Assembly: GCA_013203015.1 (NCBI GenBank)
Contig: JABMPO010000340.1
Coordinates: 1 to 6,800, forward strand
From: Fidelibacterota bacterium
GTDB lineage: Bacteria > Fidelibacterota > Marinisomatia > Marinisomatales > TCS56
Reading direction: 5' to 3'
DNA length: 6,800 nt
The position numbers were made by a program, and so were the translations under genes. The notes below the pieces were generated by a model. It saw nothing but the letters and a program-made list of their open reading frames with translations. It did not search any database and was not told the origin of the DNA. Below are positions 1 to 6,245 of the stretch, in pieces (the stretch's first letter is position 1; each line of letters starts with the position of its first letter).

Positions 1-921
1 CATGATCATTTAATGCGGGCTAAATCATTGTACATGATATTTTACAATCAATCCCTGCGGACTCGTAATTCTTTTGAATCGGGAATGACTCAAATGGGTG
101 GTCATGCTCATTTTCTGGCTTCTGATACAATTTATACGCCAGCCGTCGAAGGCGACGAAAAAGCCTATTCCACCGAACGGGTTTCTGATGTTGCAAGAAC
201 ATTGGCCGGCTATGGTGACGGTATTGCCATTCGCATGTATGGACCTCCCACAGGATGGGTTTATGGTCGAGCTACTGCCTATATGAAGGAATTTGCTAAA
301 TGGTCCAATATTCCCATTATTAATATGGAATGCGATAAATACCATCCCTGTCAGGGTGGCGCTGATATGCTTACAATCAAAGAAAGATTAGGTAGTTTTA
401 AAGGAAAGAAATTTGTCATGAGCTGGGCTTATTCTCCCAGTTACGAAAAACCATTAAGTGTCCCGCACAGTTCAATCATTGCAGCAACGAAACTTGGCCT
501 GGATGTTGTTCAGGTCCAGCCCAAAGGATTTGAATTGGATGATGAAGTCATTTCTGCTTGCGAAAGCATGGCAAAGGCAAATGGCAGCAAATTTGAAGTT
601 CAATATGATATGAAGGAAGCTTTTCAAGATGCTCATGTGGTCTACCCTAAATGTTGGGGTGCCAAGGATGAATTTGAAAATGTTGCTGCCGGTGATGATA
701 GCAAGATGCTGGCATTGTTTAATCAGAATAAGGACTGGATCTGTGATCAGGATATGTTGAATAATGCTCGTGAAGATGTGATGTATATGCATTGTTTGCC
801 GGCTGACCGTGGTTTTGAGGTTACCAATGAAGTATTAGATGGCCCCAATTCAGTTGCCTTTGACGAAGCCGAGAACCGGCTGCATTTCCAAAAAGCCGTC
901 ATGTCTTTGCTGATCCGGTAA
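1..921 (+). CDS. Knotted-type carbamoyltransferase, YgeW / N-acetylornithine carbamoyltransferase-like (5' partial)
   Basis: Transfers or removes a carbamoyl group between carbamoyl phosphate and an amine; in a catabolic operon the likely direction is phosphorolysis of a ureido compound. The frame is open from base 1, ahead of the Met codon at 13, and conserved sequence starts at once, so the N-terminus is outside the window. Alignment with the downstream paralogue suggests about 37 residues are missing. Counting from base 1, visible motifs are SLRTR (residues 18-22, carbamoyl-phosphate binding), HPCQ (115-118), WAYSPSYEKPLSVP (142-155), HCLP (264-267) and DEAENRLHFQKAVM (288-301). The proline-rich 142-155 stretch closely resembles the knot loop I recall from E. 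coli YgeW, while the C-terminus is closer to acetylornithine carbamoyltransferase. A 13-base gap separates it from the next, paralogous gene. The family is firm; the amine substrate is unknown. An ordinary anabolic ornithine carbamoyltransferase is less likely. Confidence 0.9.
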   Translation, partial: HDHLMRAKSLYMIFYNQSLRTRNSFESGMTQMGGHAHFLASDTIYTPAVEGDEKAYSTERVSDVARTLAGYGDGIAIRMYGPPTGWVYGRATAYMKEFAKWSNIPIINMECDKYHPCQGGADMLTIKERLGSFKGKKFVMSWAYSPSYEKPLSVPHSSIIAATKLGLDVVQVQPKGFELDDEVISACESMAKANGSKFEVQYDMKEAFQDAHVVYPKCWGAKDEFENVAAGDDSKMLALFNQNKDWICDQDMLNNAREDVMYMHCLPADRGFEVTNEVLDGPNSVAFDEAENRLHFQKAVMSLLIR

Positions 922-927
922 GGCGGA
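922..927 (+). promoter_or_regulatory. Ribosome binding site of the second carbamoyltransferase
   Basis: GGCGGA lies immediately after the upstream stop codon and 7 bases before the ATG at 935. It is a reasonable Shine-Dalgarno match in the 13-base intergenic gap and supports 935 as the start. Confidence 0.5.
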
Positions 928-934
928 TATTACT

Positions 935-1960
935 ATGGAAATGAAAGGGAAAGATCTGATCTGCACCCAGGATTGGTCGCTGGAGGAATTGGAACAAACT
1001 CTTAGGGTAGCGCATGATATGAAGAAAAATCGCTACGCTGATAAATATACTGATCTATTAAAACATCGTACTTTCCTGATGTTTTTCTACAATCCATCGG
1101 TGCGTACCCGGCAATCGTTTGAAGCTGCTGCTACTGAACTTGGTGGACATGCCCAGTTTTTAGAGCCCAAATCAATGCGGCTTAAAACCAAGCATAGTGC
1201 CGGTGAAACGATTGAAGATGCGGCCAATGTCATGAGTCGTTATGCGGTCGGGCTGGGAATCCGGATTTTGGAGGACAAAATCGCGGCCTATGGCGATGGC
1301 GATCGGTTGTTGCGCGAATATGCCCAATACGCTACCATTCCTATTGTGAATATGGCCGATGATCGTTTTCATCCCTGTCAGGGCTTGGCCGACATCATGG
1401 GCTTGCAGCAGCGGCTGGGTACCAATTTGAAAAGGAAAAAACTGTTGATGGTCTGGGGGCAGGGCGCACTGGCCCGTTCCTGGGGTTCGATTCAGGAAAA
1501 TCTGTTAATCAGTTCCCGTTTTGGCATGGATGTTAGCCTGGCCTATCCGGAAGGATATGACCTTGATCCGGAAGTGATTGAAATGACCAAGGCCAACTGC
1601 AAAACCAGTGGTTCCAGCTTCAATATAACTAATGATCTGGTAGAAGGATACCACGGGGCTGATGTGGTTTACTCCCGTAATTGGATGAGTCCCGCTGCTT
1701 ACGCATCCGGTGAGTTCGATAAAGCCGGAGAAGTAAAAAAAGCCATGCAAATTGATGGCTGGACTTGTAACGAAGAGAAGATGAAATTGACCAATGATGG
1801 ATTATACATCCACCCGATGCCGGTTGATCGTGGAAATGAGGTAACAGATGCGGTAGCATCTGGTGAACGTTCAATTATTGTAGATGTGGCCGAGAATCGC
1901 CTGCATGTTCAGAAGGCTGTAATGGGTTTGACAATGTCAGATCAGAGGATTGTGCTCTAG
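935..1960 (+). CDS. Second carbamoyltransferase (aspartate/ornithine carbamoyltransferase superfamily), divergent tandem paralogue
   Basis: Complete 341-residue transcarbamylase, near the usual length for acetylornithine-type enzymes. Visible are the carbamoyl-phosphate motif SVRTR (55-59), LGGHAQFL just after it, HPCQ (146-149) and AENRLHVQKAVM (319-330). It is clearly homologous to the preceding gene along its length. Two functional positions differ. The HCLP motif of ornithine-type enzymes is HPMP here (293-296), closer to the HPxP form of aspartate carbamoyltransferases. The proline-rich loop of YgeW/acetylornithine enzymes is replaced by WGQGALARSWGSIQ (from about 164), which has no proline. 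This suggests a different amine substrate from its neighbour, perhaps a second ureido group or a sequential intermediate (inference). Only two bases separate its stop from the carbamate kinase ATG, so the two are almost certainly co-translated. Superfamily certain, specificity unknown. Confidence 0.92.
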   Translation: MEMKGKDLICTQDWSLEELEQTLRVAHDMKKNRYADKYTDLLKHRTFLMFFYNPSVRTRQSFEAAATELGGHAQFLEPKSMRLKTKHSAGETIEDAANVMSRYAVGLGIRILEDKIAAYGDGDRLLREYAQYATIPIVNMADDRFHPCQGLADIMGLQQRLGTNLKRKKLLMVWGQGALARSWGSIQENLLISSRFGMDVSLAYPEGYDLDPEVIEMTKANCKTSGSSFNITNDLVEGYHGADVVYSRNWMSPAAYASGEFDKAGEVKKAMQIDGWTCNEEKMKLTNDGLYIHPMPVDRGNEVTDAVASGERSIIVDVAENRLHVQKAVMGLTMSDQRIVL

Positions 1961-1962
1961 CC

Positions 1963-2922
1963 ATGTTTGATACCAGTAAACTAGTGGTCATTGCTCTTGG
2001 TGGAAATGCCATAAAACAACCTGATGAAGAAGGTACTTTTAAGCAACAATTGAATAATGTGGTTCTCACGGCCCACCAATTGGTAGAGATGAACCGTCGT
2101 GGTTATAAATTAATCCTGACCCATGGGAATGGTCCTCAGGCAGGTAATCTGCTGATTCAACAAGAAGAAGGCAAAGCTTTGGTACCACCACAACCACTGG
2201 ATGTACTAGGTGCCATGACCCAGGGCCAAATTGGTTTCATGTTCCAGGATCAACTTCAGAATGCCTTCCGTATTGTCGGTAAGCAAATACCGATCGCTAC
2301 GGTGGTAACCCAAGTCCTGGTTAATAAAGATGATCCGGATTTTGATAATCCCAGTAAACCGGTGGGACCATTCTATACCAAGGCTGAAGCCGACGATCTG
2401 CGCGAATCCAAGGGTTACCTGCTAAAAGAAGTAAAGCCAGGAACCGAAAAATCCTGGCGACGGGTGGTTCCATCGCCTGAGCCGATTGACATTATCGAAG
2501 CTTTCTCCATTAAAACGTTGGTAAATGCTCGTGTCATTGTGATTACTGCCGGTGGTGGTGGTGTTCCGGTAATCGAGAAGGATAACCAGCAACTTCGTGG
2601 GGTTGAAGCGGTAATTGACAAAGACAAAGCCGGACAGGTTCTGGCAAAAGTTGTGGATGCTCATATATTCTTAATCCTGACTGATGTGGAAAATGCCTTT
2701 ATCAATTTTGGACAACCAGACCAAAAGGCTCTGAACGAAGTTACCGTAGCTAAAATGGAACAGCATTTGGCTGACGGTCAATTCCTGGCCGGTAGCATGG
2801 GACCCAAGGTGGAAGCCTGTATCAGGTTTATGAAATCAGGTGGAGATCGGGCAATCATTACTTCGCTGAATAAGGCTGTAGCTGCCCTGGAAGGAAAAAC
2901 CGGTACGAGAATCGTACCATAA
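1963..2922 (+). CDS. arcC: Carbamate kinase
   Basis: Cytoplasmic amino-acid-kinase-fold enzyme that makes ATP, CO2 and NH3 from carbamoyl phosphate and ADP in fermentative pathways. The 319 residues match the family's usual length of about 310-320. Motifs in order are ALGGNAI (11-17), THGNGPQ (53-59), VNKDDPDFDNPSKPVGPFY (120-138), the RRVVPSPEP segment (166-174), GGGGVPV (197-203), AVIDKDKA (216-223), LTDVENA (239-245) and GSMGPKVEA (277-285). All are characteristic and intact, so the enzyme should be active. The ATG at 1963 is 2 bases after the upstream stop; AGAGGA at 1944-1949 inside the upstream gene is a possible, rather distant ribosome binding site, so translation is probably coupled. 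Its place directly behind two transcarbamylases argues for energy-yielding breakdown of a carbamoylated amine rather than pyrimidine or arginine synthesis. Confidence 0.97.
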   Translation: MFDTSKLVVIALGGNAIKQPDEEGTFKQQLNNVVLTAHQLVEMNRRGYKLILTHGNGPQAGNLLIQQEEGKALVPPQPLDVLGAMTQGQIGFMFQDQLQNAFRIVGKQIPIATVVTQVLVNKDDPDFDNPSKPVGPFYTKAEADDLRESKGYLLKEVKPGTEKSWRRVVPSPEPIDIIEAFSIKTLVNARVIVITAGGGGVPVIEKDNQQLRGVEAVIDKDKAGQVLAKVVDAHIFLILTDVENAFINFGQPDQKALNEVTVAKMEQHLADGQFLAGSMGPKVEACIRFMKSGGDRAIITSLNKAVAALEGKTGTRIVP

Positions 2923-2951
2923 GGATTTTACTGAAATAAGAGTAGAATGGA

Positions 2952-2981
2952 AATCGGGCGATGCTGCGGCATCGTCCGATT
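2952..2981 (+). other. Perfect-length inverted repeat: 13-bp hairpin with cUNCGg-type tetraloop
   Basis: AATCGGGCGATGC (2952-2964) pairs with GCATCGTCCGATT (2969-2981). All 13 pairs form, one of them a G-U at 2958/2975. The loop is TGCG (UGCG in RNA) closed by C-G, matching the very stable cUNCGg class. It lies 29 bases after the carbamate kinase stop and about 40 bases before the next gene. The sequence after the stem, AATAGCAAAAATAATTTTA, has no immediate U tract, so it is not a textbook intrinsic terminator. An RNA 3'-end stabiliser, processing site or partial attenuator separating the kinase module from the PLP module is possible. It could also be a dispersed intergenic repeat. The structure is seen directly; the role is inferred. 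Confidence 0.6.
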
Positions 2982-3006
2982 AATAGCAAAAATAATTTTA
3001 TGAATT

Positions 3007-3011
3007 GGAAA
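3007..3011 (+). promoter_or_regulatory. Putative ribosome binding site that decides the start of the PLP enzyme gene
   Basis: GGAAA lies 8 bases before the ATG at 3020. The alternative in-frame TTG at 3005 has only A/T-rich sequence before it and no purine-rich Shine-Dalgarno match, so this site favours the ATG. Confidence 0.4.
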
Positions 3012-3019
3012 ATGAATTA

Positions 3020-4486
3020 ATGAAATCTAACGAACAGGTGTTGAAAAATACAATCCAACGCTGCCGTGATAATAATATAATAATCCCGACTTACCGGCAG
3101 ATGGCGAATCCGGATCTGATTCCCGATGGCATTCGGCAGGAGTTAAAAAATATCGGTTTATGGGATTTGAATCCTCGCAATCTGTTCCGGATTACCTGGA
3201 AAAACGAACCGGTTAAACAGGGTGGTCAATTTGGTGCGGTAAACTACGTAGAATTGCCGAAAGAATTAACAGGCGTGAAAGCACGCATCTTTGTTTTGTT
3301 GGGTAAATATTTTCCTACCGGTGCCCATAAAGTTGGTGCTACTTTCGGTCCATTGGTAGAGAAATTGGTAACTGGTCATTTTGATCCCACTACCCAGAAA
3401 GCATTGTGGCCCTCCACGGGCAATTACTGTCGCGGCGGCGCTTTCAATTCCTATCTGCTGGGCTGTCCATCGATTGGAATCCTGCCTGAGGAGATGTCCC
3501 AGGAACGGTTTGACTGGTTGGAAGATATCGGTTCGGAAATTATCAGGACTCCCGGCGGTGAAAGCAACGTTAAAGAAATTTATGATAAAGTTAAAGAGCT
3601 GGTGGCCGAACGTGGTGATGAACTGGTAGTCCTGAACCAGTTTGCCGAGATCGGTAATTCCCTGTGGCATTACGCCATAACCGGTCCAGCCATGGCCGAA
3701 GTATTTGCTGCCGAATGTGGTACCGACTATCGTTTCAGCGCCCTATTTTTAACCCAGGGATCGGCCGGTACTTTAGGTAGCGGTGATTACCTGAAAGAAG
3801 TTTTTCCCACCATCAAAGTTGGTGCTGGCGAAGCCCTACAATGCCCAACCTTGCTTTATAATGGCTTCGGTGCCCACCGCATCGAAGGCATCGGTGATAA
3901 GCATGTTCCCTGGATTCACAATCTCCGCAATACCGATATGGTAGTTGATATCGATGACAATGAAACGATGGCGTTTCTGCGTCTATTCAATGAGCAAGAA
4001 GGACATCGTATTCTCATTAATAATGGTATATCCACTGATGTGATTAAAGGATTACATCATTTTGGAATTTCTGGGATTGGTAACATCATTGGCGCCATTA
4101 AAATGGCCAAGTATTACGAGCTGAACGAGCACGATGTAGTCTTCACGGTTGGTACCGATTCAATGGAAATGTATCAATCGCGACTGTCAGAAGCCAAATC
4201 TGAATATGGTGAATACAGTTCCACCCAGGCCGCCATTGATTACCACGGTCGGTTACTGGAACTGGGTATCGATAGCATGTTGGAAACTTCCTATTACGAT
4301 CGCAAACGAATGCACAATCTGAAATATTTTACCTGGATTGAGCAACAGGGCAAAACCGTTGATGAATTAAATGCCCAGTGGTACGATGATGATTATTGGA
4401 AACGCCAGTATGCCAAGGTCGATGAATGGGATCAGGCGATTGAGGAATTCAATGAACGCACAGGATTGGTGAAGCAATATCAATAA
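3020..4486 (+). CDS. Fold-type II PLP-dependent enzyme, distant cysteine synthase / cystathionine beta-synthase relative
   Basis: Soluble 488-residue protein from the ATG at 3020 (493 residues if the TTG at 3005 is used). The TGAHKVGA segment carries the likely PLP-binding lysine (K104), followed by STGN (132-135, a substrate-loop motif). NQFAEIGN...HYAITGP (about 206-222) is reminiscent of the NQF...N...HY..TGP block of cysteine synthases. QGSAGTLGSG (about 246-255) is a glycine-rich loop suited to the PLP phosphate. The protein is much longer than cysteine synthase (about 310 residues), with an extra N-terminal region of about 90 residues and a C-terminal extension rich in Trp and Tyr. Proteins of this type are usually annotated only as PLP-dependent enzyme or PLP-dependent protein beta subunit. 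It probably catalyses beta-elimination or beta-replacement on an amino acid. In this operon, deamination of the amine released by the transcarbamylases is an attractive guess, without direct support. Confidence 0.85.
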   Translation: MKSNEQVLKNTIQRCRDNNIIIPTYRQMANPDLIPDGIRQELKNIGLWDLNPRNLFRITWKNEPVKQGGQFGAVNYVELPKELTGVKARIFVLLGKYFPTGAHKVGATFGPLVEKLVTGHFDPTTQKALWPSTGNYCRGGAFNSYLLGCPSIGILPEEMSQERFDWLEDIGSEIIRTPGGESNVKEIYDKVKELVAERGDELVVLNQFAEIGNSLWHYAITGPAMAEVFAAECGTDYRFSALFLTQGSAGTLGSGDYLKEVFPTIKVGAGEALQCPTLLYNGFGAHRIEGIGDKHVPWIHNLRNTDMVVDIDDNETMAFLRLFNEQEGHRILINNGISTDVIKGLHHFGISGIGNIIGAIKMAKYYELNEHDVVFTVGTDSMEMYQSRLSEAKSEYGEYSSTQAAIDYHGRLLELGIDSMLETSYYDRKRMHNLKYFTWIEQQGKTVDELNAQWYDDDYWKRQYAKVDEWDQAIEEFNERTGLVKQYQ

Positions 4487-4506
4487 TGAATAGTCAGAGT
4501 AATTGA

Positions 4507-5766
4507 GTGTTGGATTTGAATCAGCGGTTGATTGGTTATCGTTGCCTGGATTGTGGGCATGTTCATAACCCAGTTTCATTCCATTACACTTGTCCCGACT
4601 GCGGCGCTAACCTTGACGCATTCTATAATTATGATTTGATAACTAGTCATTGGGATAAGCAAGGATTAGCTGATAATCAGGACCGGTCACTCTGGCGCTT
4701 CAGTCCATTGTTGCCGGTTATGGGACAACCGGAGAATAAAACAATTCAGGTGGGCGGCACACCATTGGTAACAGCTCCGTGTCTCAGCGAGGAAATTGGA
4801 ATCGCCAGTTTGTGGATCAAAGATGATACGCGCAATCCATCTGGGAGTCTCAAAGACCGGGCTTCAGAAGTGGGTCTGCAACACGCCGCCGAATTAAAAA
4901 TGGATACCATTGTTACCGCTTCCACTGGAAATGCTGCCGCATCGCTGGCGGCATTAGCCGCTTGTCATGGTCAAAAGGCGGTAATTCTGGCGCCAGCGAC
5001 GGCACCTCCGGCCAAACTGACCCAGATTCTGCAATATGGTGCAATCCTTTGTCCTGTGGACGGTAATTATGATGCCGCCTTTGATTTGGCCACTGAAGTG
5101 GCGGAGCGATTTGGCTGGTATTCCCGCAGCACCGGGATTAATCCGGTAATGTCGGAAGGGAAGAAGACTGTAGCCCTGGAAATTGCCGAGCAGTTGGACT
5201 GGCGGGCACCAGATTTTGTTTTTGTGCCGGTAGGTGATGGATGCATAATTGGCGGAGTTTATAAAGGTTTCTATGACTTGCTGAAATTGGGTTGGATCGG
5301 TCACCTGCCACGGATCATTGCTGTCCAGGCCGATGGCTCGGCAGCGATAGTGAAGGCGCTTGTTTCGAATTCCATTATTAAGTCAGTGCAAGCTCAAACT
5401 GTAGCTGACAGTATCGCCGTCGATCTGCCCCGTGATGGCTTGAAAGCGTTACGGGCAGTCCGGGAATCAAACGGATTCGGAATCACCGTCAGTGATGAAG
5501 CGATCCTGCAATCCCAGAAGTTGATGGCGGAAAAAACCGGTATCTTCACCGAGCCGGCCGCCGCTGCGGCGTTTGCCGGATTGCTCAAAGCACTTGATGG
5601 AGATTTAGTCAAATCGGACAATTCAGTTGTGGTATTGGCAACAGGAAGCGGTTTGAAAGACATCGCGGCTGCCCAAAAGATGATTACAATTCCCGCCGCC
5701 ATCGAACCTGATTTTGCAGCATTTCAAAAATTTTATCAGGCTGCTGTCGAGGTCCAGGCACACTAA
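4507..5766 (+). CDS. Threonine-synthase-like PLP enzyme with N-terminal zinc ribbon
   Basis: A 419-residue fold-type II PLP enzyme. An N-terminal zinc ribbon has cysteines 13, 16, 29 and 32. Then come GGTPL (83-87), NPSGSLKDRAS with the PLP lysine K116, STGN (139-142), the phosphate-binding loop VGDGCIIGG (about 222-230) and ATGSGLKD near the C-terminus (about 378-385), which corresponds to TGHGLKD of threonine synthases. Threonine synthase converts O-phosphohomoserine to threonine, but the gene sits between a PLP enzyme and molybdenum-hydroxylase genes with no homoserine-pathway neighbours. It may therefore be a lyase or dehydratase acting in the same catabolic route (inference). The start is GTG at 4507, directly after an in-frame TGA; TTG at 4510 or 4516 is possible. 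The ribosome binding site is weak (TCAGAG around 4494-4499). The gap to the upstream gene is 20 bases, and its stop overlaps the next start by one base. Confidence 0.85.
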   Translation: MLDLNQRLIGYRCLDCGHVHNPVSFHYTCPDCGANLDAFYNYDLITSHWDKQGLADNQDRSLWRFSPLLPVMGQPENKTIQVGGTPLVTAPCLSEEIGIASLWIKDDTRNPSGSLKDRASEVGLQHAAELKMDTIVTASTGNAAASLAALAACHGQKAVILAPATAPPAKLTQILQYGAILCPVDGNYDAAFDLATEVAERFGWYSRSTGINPVMSEGKKTVALEIAEQLDWRAPDFVFVPVGDGCIIGGVYKGFYDLLKLGWIGHLPRIIAVQADGSAAIVKALVSNSIIKSVQAQTVADSIAVDLPRDGLKALRAVRESNGFGITVSDEAILQSQKLMAEKTGIFTEPAAAAAFAGLLKALDGDLVKSDNSVVVLATGSGLKDIAAAQKMITIPAAIEPDFAAFQKFYQAAVEVQAH

Positions 5767-6245
5767 TGTTGTATGTAGAAAATGTTGAGACCTTTGACCT
5801 TTCTGTTACTATTAATGGGATGGAAATCAAGCGTACTGTGCCGACCCATTTGCGGCTGTTGGATTTCTTGCGCGATGACCTGCGTCTTACTGGTGCCAAG
5901 GAAGTCTGTGGTGAGGGTGAATGTGGTGCCTGCACGGTGATCATGGATGGAGAAACGGTTAATTCCTGCCTGATCTTGGCAGTGGAAGCCCATGGCACGA
6001 ATATTCAAACTATTGAAGGAGTTACCCCGGCAGAAGGCCTGACCGATTTACAACAGGCTTTTATCGATAAACATTCAGTACAATGTGGCTACTGCATCCC
6101 GGGGATGATCTTGTCGGCTGAGCAGGTGCAATGTGATTGTGAGAATCCCGATCGGGAAACGGTCAAACAGGGACTGGCTGGGAATATTTGCCGCTGTACC
6201 GGCTACAAAAAAATTCTCGATGCGGTCGAAAAGGATGGCGAGTAG
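5766..6245 (+). CDS. [2Fe-2S] subunit of a xanthine-dehydrogenase-family molybdenum hydroxylase
   Basis: Small electron-transfer subunit of a three-part molybdopterin enzyme, passing electrons from the molybdenum centre to FAD. The 159 residues equal E. coli XdhC in length as I recall it. The N-terminal plant-type ferredoxin domain holds the first cluster at C48, C53, C56 and C68 (CGEGECGAC then a later Cys). The C-terminal helical domain holds the second at C107, C110, C142 and C144 (QCGYC and CRCTGY). Q106 before the second cluster is the residue that usually contacts the pterin. The ATG at 5766 shares its A with the upstream TAA, and AGG at 5756-5758 may serve as ribosome binding site, so coupling is likely. 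No signal peptide is visible, so a cytoplasmic enzyme is expected. Xanthine/purine, nicotinate and CO dehydrogenases share this subunit type. The operon favours a purine substrate, but the catalytic subunit needed to decide is not in view. Confidence 0.95.
   Translation: MLYVENVETFDLSVTINGMEIKRTVPTHLRLLDFLRDDLRLTGAKEVCGEGECGACTVIMDGETVNSCLILAVEAHGTNIQTIEGVTPAEGLTDLQQAFIDKHSVQCGYCIPGMILSAEQVQCDCENPDRETVKQGLAGNICRCTGYKKILDAVEKDGE
6229..6235 (+). promoter_or_regulatory. Ribosome binding site of the FAD-subunit gene
   Basis: AAAAGGA lies inside the end of the iron-sulfur subunit gene, 9 bases before the GTG at 6245. This good spacing supports the unusual GTG start that overlaps the preceding TAG. 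Confidence 0.5.

Noticed and set aside
13..15. ATG at 13 as the start of the first carbamoyltransferase
   Set aside because: The frame is open back to base 1, and the conserved SLRTR motif would fall only about 14 residues from the start, whereas in the paralogue it lies at residue 55. The real start is outside the window.
2551..2568. GGT triplet repeat that looks like a microsatellite
   Set aside because: It encodes the conserved GGGGVPV loop of carbamate kinase (residues 197-203).
2943..2948. TAGAAT as a possible -10 box for a promoter before the PLP gene
   Set aside because: One mismatch to TATAAT, but no convincing -35 element about 17 bases upstream; such hexamers are common in A/T-rich gaps.
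3000..3020. ATG at 3000 as a start codon
   Set aside because: This frame closes at a TAA after six codons and is not the frame of the PLP enzyme.
3266..3670. 134-codon open frame on the minus strand
   Set aside because: Lies entirely antisense to the well-supported PLP enzyme, has no recognisable motif and no ribosome binding site context.
4954..5304. 116-codon open frame on the minus strand
   Set aside because: Antisense shadow of the threonine-synthase-like gene, with no recognisable family features.
5552..5580. GC-rich GCCGGCCGCCGCTGCGGCG stretch that could fold as a hairpin
   Set aside because: It encodes a conserved alanine-rich helix (EPAAAAAF) in the threonine-synthase-like enzyme; no regulatory role is suggested inside the gene.
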